A stretch of 7,250 bases of DNA from JBKHXU01 sp046565865 (GCA_046565865.1 JBKHXU010000183.1:1-7250), one strand, 5' to 3'; positions 1 through 6,267 are shown, counted from the stretch's first letter. The notes: generated by a model not told the origin, from the letters alone. Translations and numbers: made by a program.

Positions 1-131
1 GCGCAGATCCTGCAACGGACAATCCGCCTATAGTTGTCTGGCACCACGAAGGCCGACCTGGCACAAGCGAGGAAATTTCGCCCGTCGCGAATAGTTTCGA
101 CGAGTTTTTGGACATGTTACATGAAGAATGA
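1..131 (+). CDS. SMI1/KNR4 (SUKH-type) family protein, C-terminal end only
   Basis: Partial gene: the 5' part lies outside the window, and the readable frame begins at position 3 and stops at TGA 129-131. The 42 visible residues end in VANSFDEFLDMLHEE. They align without effort to the end of the next gene (VANNFDEFLEKLHEPRG) and share an upstream I-V-x-W-H strand, so the two are tandem paralogues. The family pattern (a V-x-W-H strand, a short acidic stretch, then V-A-x-S/N-F-x-E-F-L) is that of the SMI1/KNR4 or SUKH fold. Bacterial members commonly serve as immunity proteins that bind and neutralise toxins of contact-dependent or polymorphic toxin systems. The specific toxin cannot be told from this fragment. 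The reading frame and paralogy are seen directly; the immunity role is inferred from the family. Confidence 0.8.
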   Translation, partial: ADPATDNPPIVVWHHEGRPGTSEEISPVANSFDEFLDMLHEE

Positions 132-173
132 CGGTAGCGGCCGTTCGCAGCAAAGCGGTTAGCCACATGGAAA

Positions 174-644
174 ATGAGCGCGCGGGATATCATCGAATGG
201 GAAGGTTTAGAGCCAGGCGATCTTGATGATCTGCTCAAGCTCGAGCGTGAGATAGGATTTGAATTACCTGAGCGATATAAACAGATTGCGGCCAAATACG
301 ACGGTGCCCGGCCGGTAAAAAAAACAGACGTCGATTTCTATAGTGTTTTCGACAAAAGAAACGACTTCTGCGATATAGGTAGATTTCTTGAATACGTAAG
401 GCGCACATACCCAATCCAGACGCGTTTGTGGAACTGGACTCATAAACCGGAGACGCTCCCTGAAAAATGTGTCGCGTTCTCAGAGCTAGGAAACGGTGAT
501 CTTATCTGTTTTGACTACCGTGAAAGTAAAGAGCCCAAGATCGTCCTGTGGCACTTCCACGGAACTGAACCGGACGAGACGATTTCATTTGTTGCAAATA
601 ATTTCGACGAATTCCTCGAAAAACTGCACGAACCGCGAGGTTAG
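174..644 (+). CDS. SMI1/KNR4 (SUKH-type) family protein, probable immunity protein
   Basis: A complete 156-residue cytosolic protein with no signal peptide or membrane segment, close to the usual size for single-domain SMI1/KNR4 proteins. Family features in order: an N-terminal helix with D-L-D-D-L-L-K-L-E; the LPERYKQIAAKYDGARP segment (residues about 31-47), matching the common L-P-x-x-Y-x-x-x-x-x-x-N/D-G; the GNGDLICFDYR strand pair (about 106-116); IVLWHFHG (about 123-130); and the terminal VANNFDEFLEKLHE helix. ATG 174 is the first start after an in-frame stop at 135-137. No strong Shine-Dalgarno is visible, so translation may depend on the paralogue ending 42 bases upstream. Base composition is clearly AT-richer than the later genes, suggesting transfer. 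Tandem SUKH genes are known from immunity arrays near polymorphic toxins, and the haemagglutinin fragment downstream fits that. The cognate toxin is not visible. Confidence 0.85.
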   Translation: MSARDIIEWEGLEPGDLDDLLKLEREIGFELPERYKQIAAKYDGARPVKKTDVDFYSVFDKRNDFCDIGRFLEYVRRTYPIQTRLWNWTHKPETLPEKCVAFSELGNGDLICFDYRESKEPKIVLWHFHGTEPDETISFVANNFDEFLEKLHEPRG

Positions 645-914
645 AAAAACGTGCATACGGTTGTCGTGGTTTCCGGTGTAGCGGTGATTGGTGCTGCACA
701 TGATTTGGCGGCCTGGCTTATTTTTTGAATCGTCGTGCGCGTTGACTCTCACAGGGAACGATCACGGCTGCGGCGAAGTGACGGCTCGCGAAACGACGTC
801 GGGAGTAAAAAATTGACGCCACGAACTATCCGCGGGCGTAGTGGCCAAGCTGCCACGCCGTTCCTCGCCGCCGCGGTATTGCTGCTGACAGCGACATCAG
901 CAGTGACGGCCATC
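645..914. other. non-coding or eroded stretch between immunity gene and haemagglutinin fragment
   Basis: About 270 bases follow the SUKH stop codon. An open frame from a GTG at 735 runs into the haemagglutinin fragment. However, its first roughly 60 codons are arginine- and serine-rich without recognisable homology, followed by a short hydrophobic run (FLAAAVLLLTATSAVTA) just before the repeat begins. That run could pass for a signal peptide, but it sits about 43 residues in after a strongly basic stretch, and no ribosome binding site supports a start. I regard it as chance open frame or decayed coding sequence. I see no RNA gene or clear terminator. Confidence 0.4.
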
Positions 915-1247
915 GGCGGTAATCTCCACATCGAAAGCCTCCAGGACGAGAGTCACTACGACAGTAAACAGCGGAACACCGGCGCCTCCTTAACCGTCGG
1001 CACCAACGGTGTCGCCGGCTCCGTCAACCTCGCCAAGAGCGACATCGAGTCCGACTACGCCTCCGTCACCGAACAATTCGGGATAAGGGCCGGCGACGGC
1101 GGCTTCAATGTGACGGTAAAGGGCGACACCACCTTGATCGGAGCCGTCATCACCAGCACCGACAAGGCGGCCACAGAAGGCAAGCAGATCGAAACCGAAC
1201 ACACGATCGGTATCGTCGTTCTTATTGCTAACGTCTCTGGCCATTGA
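915..1247 (+). pseudogene. filamentous haemagglutinin/CdiA-type repeat fragment (truncated both ends)
   Basis: Codons from 915 to about 1184 encode a stretch typical of the haemagglutinin-repeat region of large two-partner-secreted exoproteins (FhaB/CdiA type). Recognisable pieces in order are GGNLHIESLQDESHYDSKQ, NTGASLTVGTNGVAGSVN, KSDIESDYASVTEQFGIRAGDGGF and VTVKGDTTLIGAVITSTDKAA. In full proteins this piece continues with a serine/threonine-rich D-I-x-N segment. Here, after T-E-G-K (about 1184), the frame runs through unrelated codons to TGA 1245-1247. Upstream homology also stops abruptly at the first Gly-Gly. About 90 residues of a protein normally thousands of residues long remain, with no secretion domain, so it is a relic rather than a gene. 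Together with the SUKH genes it suggests a deleted or rearranged contact-dependent inhibition locus. The family match is by recall of the repeat pattern. Confidence 0.75.
1185..1244 (-). pseudogene. possible 5' stub of a minus-strand gene at the haemagglutinin junction
   Basis: On the minus strand an ATG at 1244-1242 is preceded, with a six-base gap, by GGAGAA (complement of 1251-1256), a good ribosome binding site. The first 20 codons (MARDVSNKNDDTDRV...) lie in exactly the stretch where the + strand haemagglutinin homology has already ended. Beyond about 1184 the frame only continues as the antisense of the haemagglutinin fragment. This is what a gene start joined by deletion to foreign sequence would look like. 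I do not recognise the peptide, and a chance start is quite possible. Confidence 0.25.
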
Positions 1248-1473
1248 TTATTCTCCGTTTTGCGAATTGGACTATGGCCAGTTACACAGATCGAATTACA
1301 GAACCGGCTACGGCCAAGCCGCTATCCCCCAGACCCGCCTGGCCTTGCTAACCTTCTTCCACCGTTGAACGAAATAACAGGGGCGAAATTGACGGGGCGG
1401 CAACCCTGATGCCGTGCCTTTAGCACGCGTGGATAGTTCGCGCGCAACGACAAACCGACTACATCGAACCCCT
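1248..1473. other. intergenic stretch without a supported gene
   Basis: Contains no convincing reading frame. Around 1272-1316 there are spaced similar words (GGCCAGTTACACAG, then TTACAG, then CTACGGCC) that resemble a decayed repeat or mobile-element end, but no matching second end is visible. At 1413-1427 there is a small perfect hairpin, CGTGC-cttta-GCACG, without a T tract, so it does not read as an intrinsic terminator. No promoter for the following glycosyltransferase gene could be assigned with confidence. Confidence 0.4.
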
Positions 1474-2103
1474 ATGGCCGAACCAGCGCTGTTCATCTTT
1501 GCCAAGGCGCCCATCGCTGGTGCTGCAAAGACGCGGCTGCAACCCGCGTACACAGCCGCGCAGGCGGCCGAGGTCGCGGCGCTGTTGATTCGCGAGACGA
1601 TGGCGCTCGCGGCGGCGCATTGGGAAGGGCCGGTATATCTGGCCACGACGCCCGATACCTCGCACCCGCTGTTCGCTGAACTCGCCGCGCACCATGCCGC
1701 CACGTTGCGCACACAACGTGGCGCGGATCTCGGCGCGCGCATGCACGAGGCGATTGCACACGGCGTGGCGCATCACGGCGCCGCCGCCGTCATCGGTTGC
1801 GATGTGCCGCACTGCCCGGCGCCAGTATTGCGCGATGCGGCCGCGCGGCTGGTGCGCGGGCGCGACGTGCTCGGGCCGAGCACGGACGGCGGTTACTACA
1901 TAATAGGACTCCACCAGCCCCGCATCGAACTCTTCACCGGCATGGCCTGGGGTAGCGCCGATGTGTGCGCGACCACGGTCGCACGCGCTCGCGCGCTCGG
2001 CCTTGAGCTCGACATGTTGCCGCTGCTGCGCGACATCGACACAGCCGAGGACCTGCGTGCGGTGGCCTCGGCGTTTCCGCCGCTGCGGCGCTTTACGTTA
2101 TAG
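1474..2103 (+). CDS. DUF2064/TIGR04282-type glycosyltransferase
   Basis: A 209-residue cytosolic protein of the GT-A (nucleotidyltransferase-like) fold. Motifs in order: FIFAKAPIAGAAKTRLQP (residues about 6-23), the family's nucleotide-binding N-terminus; GADLGARM, matching the usual Q-G-x-D-L-G-x-R-M; VIGCDVPHCP, in place of the usual G-x-D-x-P-x-L; the hallmark GPSTDGGYYIIGL; MAWGSADVCATTVARARALGL; and LRDIDTAEDL, the classic D-I-D-T-x-E-D-L end. Homology begins at ATG 1474; earlier in-frame codons from GTG 1414 look non-coding, so I use 1474 although its ribosome binding site is weak. Members are often annotated as rSAM/selenodomain-associated transferase 1, and their substrates are mostly unknown. 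No radical SAM partner is visible here. The gene ends seven bases before the ApbE start, so the two are probably co-transcribed. Family assignment is firm; the reaction is not known. Confidence 0.88.
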   Translation: MAEPALFIFAKAPIAGAAKTRLQPAYTAAQAAEVAALLIRETMALAAAHWEGPVYLATTPDTSHPLFAELAAHHAATLRTQRGADLGARMHEAIAHGVAHHGAAAVIGCDVPHCPAPVLRDAAARLVRGRDVLGPSTDGGYYIIGLHQPRIELFTGMAWGSADVCATTVARARALGLELDMLPLLRDIDTAEDLRAVASAFPPLRRFTL

Positions 2104-2110
2104 TCCCGCC

Positions 2111-3112
2111 GTGCGTCGACAACTCTTAAGTCTCGTGTCTTTTTTCGCCGTCCTGGCCGCGCCCGCGGTGTGCGCGGAGTGGCTGAGCGGTGAAGAGGCG
2201 ATCATGGGCACGTCGGTGCGCGTCGAGTTGTGGCACGAAGACGCCGCCGCCGGCCGCGCCGCGATTGCGGCGGTGATGGACGAGATGCACCGTGTTGATC
2301 GGCTCATGAGCCCGTTCAAGGAATCGAGCGAGCTCTCGCGCATCAATCGCGAGGCCGCGCGCCGTTCGGTGCCGATCAGCAAGGAGATGTACGATCTTAT
2401 TCGGCGCGCGATCGAATTTTCCGAGCTGTCGGGTGGCGCCTTCGATATTACGTTTTCCAGCGTCGGCTACCTTTACGACTATCGCCGCCACCTTAAGCCG
2501 AGCGAACGCGAGATTGCCGAGCGGCTGCCCGGCATCAACTTCCGTCATCTGCAGCTCGATGCCAAGCAGCCCTCCATCCGCTTCGCGCGGCCCGGTGTGC
2601 GCATCGACCTCGGCGGCATCGCCAAGGGTCACGCGGTCGATCGCTCGATCGCGCTGCTCAAGGCGCGCGGCGTCACGCACGCCTCGGTCAGTGCCGGTGG
2701 CGACACGCGGCTGCTTGGCGATCGGCGCGGGCGGCCGTGGCATGTCGGCATTCGCGATCCGCGCAACCGCGACGGCGTCGCGGCGGTGCTGCCGCTCGCG
2801 GACGCGGCGATCTCCACCTCCGGCGACTACGAGCGCTTCTTCGAGGAAGACGGAGTGCGTTATCACCACATCATCAATCCTAAGACCGGAAAGTCGGCGA
2901 GCGGGGTGCGCAGCGTCACCGTGATCGCGGCTGATGCGACGACCACGGAGGGGCTGACGAAAAGCGTATTCGTGCTGGGACCGGAGCGCGGATTGGCGTT
3001 GATCGATTCGCTCCCCGGCGTGGACGCCATCGTCATCGACGACCATGGGCGATTGCATTACTCGTCGGGCTTGCAGCGGGCGCCTAGCGCCGCACGCCCC
3101 GCGACGCCCTAG
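2111..3112 (+). CDS. apbE: FAD:protein FMN transferase, ApbE family (exported)
   Basis: A 333-residue protein starting at GTG 2111. This start gives a good Sec signal peptide (MRRQLLSLVSFFAVLAAPAVCA, cleavage before E23); the cysteine there does not fit a lipobox. ApbE enzymes transfer FMN from FAD to Thr/Ser of periplasmic electron-transfer proteins. Motifs: AIMGTSVRVEL (residues 30-40), a helix M-D-E-M-H-R-V-D-R-L-M-S, SGGAFDI, IDLGGIAKGHAVD (165-177), SVSAGGDTR, AISTSGDYERFF, YHHIINPKTGKSASGV (251-266) and FVLGPERGLAL. The usual metal-site motif A-D-A-L-x-T is replaced by T-E-G-L-T-K (279-284), so the canonical Asp and Thr appear as Glu280 and Lys284; activity may be altered or this may be a clade variant. 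No flavinylation target motif is apparent in the neighbouring proteins. The start codon is inferred, with no clear Shine-Dalgarno. Confidence 0.9.
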   Translation: MRRQLLSLVSFFAVLAAPAVCAEWLSGEEAIMGTSVRVELWHEDAAAGRAAIAAVMDEMHRVDRLMSPFKESSELSRINREAARRSVPISKEMYDLIRRAIEFSELSGGAFDITFSSVGYLYDYRRHLKPSEREIAERLPGINFRHLQLDAKQPSIRFARPGVRIDLGGIAKGHAVDRSIALLKARGVTHASVSAGGDTRLLGDRRGRPWHVGIRDPRNRDGVAAVLPLADAAISTSGDYERFFEEDGVRYHHIINPKTGKSASGVRSVTVIAADATTTEGLTKSVFVLGPERGLALIDSLPGVDAIVIDDHGRLHYSSGLQRAPSAARPATP

Positions 3113-3268
3113 TTAGCGCGGCGCTTCCCTCGATGCCAGCGGGCGCGCGAACTGTACCGTTTGTCGGTAGCGCGGTCACCGCCCATAGAGGCACCGAATT
3201 GAGCTGTGCTAGGTTTCCGGAGTATCGGCAGCGCGCGGTTGCGCGCCGCCGGGCGACAATAACAGTCC
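3113..3268. other. intergenic stretch upstream of the riboswitch, weak promoter hint
   Basis: About 155 bases with no supported gene. A perfect inverted repeat GCGCGC-ggtt-GCGCGC lies at 3231-3246 without a T tract. A -10-like GACAAT at 3255-3260 would place a transcript start near 3267, just before the first paired base of the riboswitch at 3269. The position is attractive, but no good -35 box lies 16-18 bases upstream, so the promoter is only a suggestion and could need an activator or an alternative sigma factor. Confidence 0.3.
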
Positions 3269-3363
3269 GTGGCTTTGTTAAGGGCATAACCGACCGAAAG
3301 GCGGTGACGCAAAGCGCCGAGGCTAAGGGCCATTGCCTATGCCGGTCGCGCCGCCAAACCCAC
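3269..3363 (+). ncRNA. class I cyclic-di-GMP (GEMM-I) riboswitch aptamer
   Basis: All core elements of the GEMM-I aptamer are visible. The closing stem P1 pairs GTGGCTTTG (3269-3277) with CAAACCCAC (3355-3363), eight pairs and one C-C mismatch. A second hairpin pairs 3289-3295 with 3300-3305 under a GAAA tetraloop (3296-3299), with one bulged A. It is followed by the diagnostic GACGCAAAGC (3306-3315). The third helix carries an 11-nt-type tetraloop receptor, CTAAG (3323-3327) facing TATG (3338-3341), where the GAAA loop should dock. The AGGGCA strand (3281-3286) keeps G at the position equivalent to G20 of the Vibrio Vc2 aptamer. Known class I members with G there prefer c-di-GMP, whereas A favours cGAMP. 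It lies directly upstream of the HzsA-like gene, so it should control that operon. The ON/OFF direction cannot be read. Confidence 0.88.
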
Positions 3364-3366
3364 TAA

Positions 3367-3390
3367 GCCGATGCTTGTTACCGCGTCGGC
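3367..3390 (+). promoter_or_regulatory. hairpin abutting the ribosome binding site, possible riboswitch expression platform
   Basis: GCCGATGC (3367-3374) pairs with GCGTCGGC (3383-3390) in eight consecutive pairs, one of them T-G, around an eight-base loop. The hairpin starts three bases after riboswitch P1 and ends on the base before the Shine-Dalgarno. There is no T tract, so it is not a standard intrinsic terminator. GGCTT (3271-3275) could alternatively pair with AAGCC (3365-3369), which would disrupt both P1 and this hairpin and offers a possible switch. The structure is seen; the regulatory role is inferred. Confidence 0.5.
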
Positions 3391-3397
3391 AGGGAGA
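3391..3397 (+). promoter_or_regulatory. ribosome binding site fixing the start of the HzsA-like gene
   Basis: AGGGAGA lies about five bases before ATG 3402. This decides for 3402 over the in-frame ATG at 3333, which falls inside the riboswitch and would put a basic, proline-rich stretch before the lipoprotein signal. Confidence 0.8.
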
Positions 3398-3401
3398 AAG
3401 T

Positions 3402-6224
3402 ATGGCGACCTTAACAATAAGAACAGCCGGTTTGATGCCGGCGGCAATCGTAGCCGCGCTCGCAGGTTGCAGCGGCTCCGGTACCGGCACCGATTCCACC
3501 TCCACCGAACCCAACGTGGCGATCGCTTACGTCAAGCGACCGGTCGCCACCCTCGGTAATCCCACCGACGCGATCACATTCCAGGCGGGCGGCGATCTGT
3601 ACATGCGCGAGCGCTCGAGCCCGAGTGCGCCGGAGATCAACATCACCGGCTCGCAGACGCAAGGACAGGGCGACGTCTCCGATCCGGAAGTTTCGTACGA
3701 CGGTACCAAGCTGCTTTTTTCCATGCGTCGTCCCGGCGATTCCAATTGGCGCGTGTGGGAATACGACATCGCGCGCCGGGATCTGCGACAGATCGTTTGC
3801 GACGCCGGCAGCCGCACGGTTGCGCCGGCGCCGGGCGACGACATCGACCCCGCCTATCTGCCCGACGGGCGCATCGTGTTCTCGTCGAACCGCCAGGAGA
3901 AGTCGCGTCAGATAATGGCGGCGCAAGGCCTGACGCCGTTCGCCTATCTCGACGAATACGAGCGCGAGCGGGTCGCGGTTTTGCATGTTATGAATTCCGA
4001 CGGCACCAATTGCCGACAGATTTCGTTCAATCAAAGTCACGACCGCAACCCGACGGTGCTTCAGACCGGCGAAATCATGTATTCGCGCTGGGACCACGTG
4101 GGTGAGCGGAACCAGTTCAGCGTCTTCTTCACCAACCCTGACGGCACCAACCTGTTCGTGTTGTATGGCGCGCACAGCCCGGGCAACAGCTTTTTGCATC
4201 CGCGCGAGATGCCCGATGGGCGCGTGATCTCGAGCTTAATGCCGCTCTCTGGCACGAACGAGGGCGGCGCGGTCATGATGATCGACGTCAAAAATTATTC
4301 TGAAAATAACGAGCCGGCACCGGGTGTGAGTGGCGGTCAGGGTCAGCGGCAGGCGACGCCGCAGACGATCAACTTCGGCATGGGGATTTCGCAATTCGGT
4401 CGTTACAGCACGCCGTATCCGCTGTGGGACAACACCAACCGAGCGTTGGTCAGCTGGACCCCGTCGTGCGCCGCGACCAACAATTGCCCGCAGGAAATCA
4501 ATCCAGTAACCGGCCAAGCGCAGGATGTGGAAGCGACGCCGGTGTACGGCATCTATATGCTCGATCTCACGAACGGGACCACGCGTCCCGTGGTCACAGC
4601 GCCGGCGGGCTACGCCGTGCTCGATCCGGTCGCGATTCAAGCGCGTCCCGTGCCCAACATCATCGGCGACAAGACGCTCGACAGCGCGCTCGCGAGCAAG
4701 ACGTCCATCCTCGGCACCACCGGCGTCGGCGTGCTGAACGTAAAAAGTGTCTACGACACCGACAGCCTACAGCGCATGGGCAACGCGGTGCTGGTGGCGG
4801 GTGAAAGCATCCCGCCTGTCAACGGCGTCGCCGACATCGCGCTACTCAAAGACCCGGCGCGGACCACTGCCAACCAACGTCCGGCGCGGTTCGTGCGCAT
4901 TACGCGCGCGGTGCCGACGGAACCGGGCATTTCGCGCGAGGCCATCGGCGACACCGAGTTCGAGATGCAGCAGATTCTCGGTTATGCCGAGATCGAGCCG
5001 GACGGCTCGTTCAAGGTTGAGGTGCCGGCGGACGTGCCGGTCGCCATTTCCGTCCTCGACAAAGATGGACGCGCGTTCACGCCGCACACTAACTGGATTC
5101 AAGTACGGCCGGGCGAGACGCGCACGTGCAACGGCTGCCATTCGCCGCGGCGCGGAAACGCCATCAACGCCGCGCCGATCGCGGGCGCGCACCCGAACAC
5201 GCTGCTCTATGGCAACGCCGCGAATACCGCCGCGTCGGGCGAATCGATGGCGGAGACACGCACGCGCATCGACGACACGATATTGGCGCTCAAACCGCAC
5301 CTTGCGTTCGCGGATGTCTGGACCGACGAGACTGCTGCTCGGCGGCCCCGCGACGACGCGTTTACTATCGATTATTCGGGCATTGCCCCGGCGAATCGTC
5401 CGGTGAACGGGGTCATCAACTATCCCGATCACATCGCGCCGTTGTTCAACGATTGCACGAGTTGCCACAACGACAATGATCCCAACAACCCCGTTTCGGT
5501 TGGCTTGGACCTAAGCAATACGCCCAGTGCCACCGGGCGCGTTACTTCATATGAAGAGTTGATGGTGGGCGATCCGGTGCTCGACAGCAACGGTTTGCCG
5601 CAAATACGCATTGACGCTGATGGTGAGATCGAGGTGGTCCGCGAGGAACCGCAGGTCGCTCCCGGGAGCGCCCGGAGCAGTCATCTGATCGAGGTATTGT
5701 TCAACCAAGAGCTCAAGTCCAGTTTGCCGTTGCCGAGCGTAAACCACAGCGCCATGCTCAACGCATCGCAGAAGCGGCTGATCGCGGAATGGATCGATCT
5801 CGGCGGGCAGTACTACAACAGTCCGCGCGACGGTAGCGGCAACCTGCGTGGTGTCTCGGGCCTGAGCGAATCGGCCTTTGCGGCCACGGTGCATCCGATC
5901 CTGCTCAACCGTTGTGCCACGTGCCACCAAGCAGTGGGGACCGGCGGCGCGCCGAGCGGCAGCTTCTCCGGACAGCGTTACGTGCTGACCGGTCAGACAG
6001 AGGGCGATTTCAACGCCACGTTGAGTATGATCAGCGACATCACGAACCCAACGGGTTCGTATCTGCTGCGACGTGCCTCGTCGCTCAATCGGCCGGCTTC
6101 CGGCAGCACACCGGCGGATCTCACCCATCCACAGGTTGGGACGCCACCGGGGGCGGTGCTTCCGGCCGGCAGCGTGGACTACAACGCCATTTGCAATTGG
6201 ATACAGGCAGGCACCTGCCCGTGA
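3402..6224 (+). CDS. HzsA-related triheme c-type cytochrome, beta-propeller lipoprotein
   Basis: A 940-residue lipoprotein. The signal peptide ends in the lipobox LAGC (Cys23, followed by Ser), predicting outer-membrane anchoring. Residues about 60-480 hold TolB/PD40-like propeller repeats, seen as D-P-E-V-S-Y-D-G-T-K-L-L-F-S (from about 93), DIDPAYLPDGRIVFSSNR (from 147) and DRNPTVLQTGEIMYSRWD (from 214). Residues about 490-590 match the hydrazine synthase alpha-subunit middle domain (G-Y-A-E-I-E-P-D-G-S-F, then V-P-A-D-V-P) and end in the first haem site CNGCH (576-580). Two more haem sites follow: CTSCH (685-689) and CATCH (838-842). In anammox HzsA the same order, propeller then haem domains, forms part of hydrazine synthase. 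No HzsB/C-like gene is visible, so I infer a different, unknown redox substrate. It is preceded by a riboswitch and followed closely by two envelope genes, presumably one operon. Confidence 0.88.
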   Translation: MATLTIRTAGLMPAAIVAALAGCSGSGTGTDSTSTEPNVAIAYVKRPVATLGNPTDAITFQAGGDLYMRERSSPSAPEINITGSQTQGQGDVSDPEVSYDGTKLLFSMRRPGDSNWRVWEYDIARRDLRQIVCDAGSRTVAPAPGDDIDPAYLPDGRIVFSSNRQEKSRQIMAAQGLTPFAYLDEYERERVAVLHVMNSDGTNCRQISFNQSHDRNPTVLQTGEIMYSRWDHVGERNQFSVFFTNPDGTNLFVLYGAHSPGNSFLHPREMPDGRVISSLMPLSGTNEGGAVMMIDVKNYSENNEPAPGVSGGQGQRQATPQTINFGMGISQFGRYSTPYPLWDNTNRALVSWTPSCAATNNCPQEINPVTGQAQDVEATPVYGIYMLDLTNGTTRPVVTAPAGYAVLDPVAIQARPVPNIIGDKTLDSALASKTSILGTTGVGVLNVKSVYDTDSLQRMGNAVLVAGESIPPVNGVADIALLKDPARTTANQRPARFVRITRAVPTEPGISREAIGDTEFEMQQILGYAEIEPDGSFKVEVPADVPVAISVLDKDGRAFTPHTNWIQVRPGETRTCNGCHSPRRGNAINAAPIAGAHPNTLLYGNAANTAASGESMAETRTRIDDTILALKPHLAFADVWTDETAARRPRDDAFTIDYSGIAPANRPVNGVINYPDHIAPLFNDCTSCHNDNDPNNPVSVGLDLSNTPSATGRVTSYEELMVGDPVLDSNGLPQIRIDADGEIEVVREEPQVAPGSARSSHLIEVLFNQELKSSLPLPSVNHSAMLNASQKRLIAEWIDLGGQYYNSPRDGSGNLRGVSGLSESAFAATVHPILLNRCATCHQAVGTGGAPSGSFSGQRYVLTGQTEGDFNATLSMISDITNPTGSYLLRRASSLNRPASGSTPADLTHPQVGTPPGAVLPAGSVDYNAICNWIQAGTCP

Positions 6225-6252
6225 CGATCTGATGTCGGGAAGAAAGTGGCTC

Positions 6253-6259
6253 AAGGAGG
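6253..6259 (+). promoter_or_regulatory. strong ribosome binding site deciding the start of the small cytochrome lipoprotein
   Basis: AAGGAGG lies eight bases before ATG 6268 and is the best Shine-Dalgarno in the window. The earlier in-frame ATG 6232 has no such site, though it would supply more positive charge to the signal peptide. Confidence 0.7.
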
Positions 6260-6267
6260 CGGACACA

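Noticed and set aside
984..1000. N-T-G-A-S in the haemagglutinin relic as an ApbE flavinylation site
   Set aside because: It lacks the upstream D-G/S-G pattern and lies in a repeat of a secreted adhesin. The match to T-G-A-S/T is coincidental.
1272..1316. Insertion-sequence end suggested by spaced GGCC/TTACA(C)AG words
   Set aside because: No second inverted end, target duplication or transposase reading frame is visible, so a mobile element cannot be supported.
1961..2110. Extended N-terminus for the ApbE frame
   Set aside because: It would overlap the glycosyltransferase by about 140 bases and put a cysteine- and arginine-rich stretch ahead of a good signal peptide. GTG 2111 fits better.
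2126..3058. Long minus-strand open frame (about 310 codons) opposite apbE
   Set aside because: It is antisense to a gene with clear ApbE motifs. The product is low in complexity and has no recognisable domain. Such frames are expected in GC-rich DNA.
3231..3246. GCGCGC-ggtt-GCGCGC as terminator of the apbE transcript
   Set aside because: There is no T tract after the stem, and GC-only alternating palindromes are common in DNA of this composition.
3333..3401. Extended N-terminus for the HzsA-like protein from ATG 3333
   Set aside because: It lies within the riboswitch, lacks a ribosome binding site, and would bury the lipoprotein signal. ATG 3402 has AGGGAGA upstream.
4747..5406. Arginine-rich + strand frame inside the HzsA-like gene
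   Set aside because: Out-of-frame reading of a well-supported gene. Its arginine and serine richness is typical of frame-shifted GC-rich codons.
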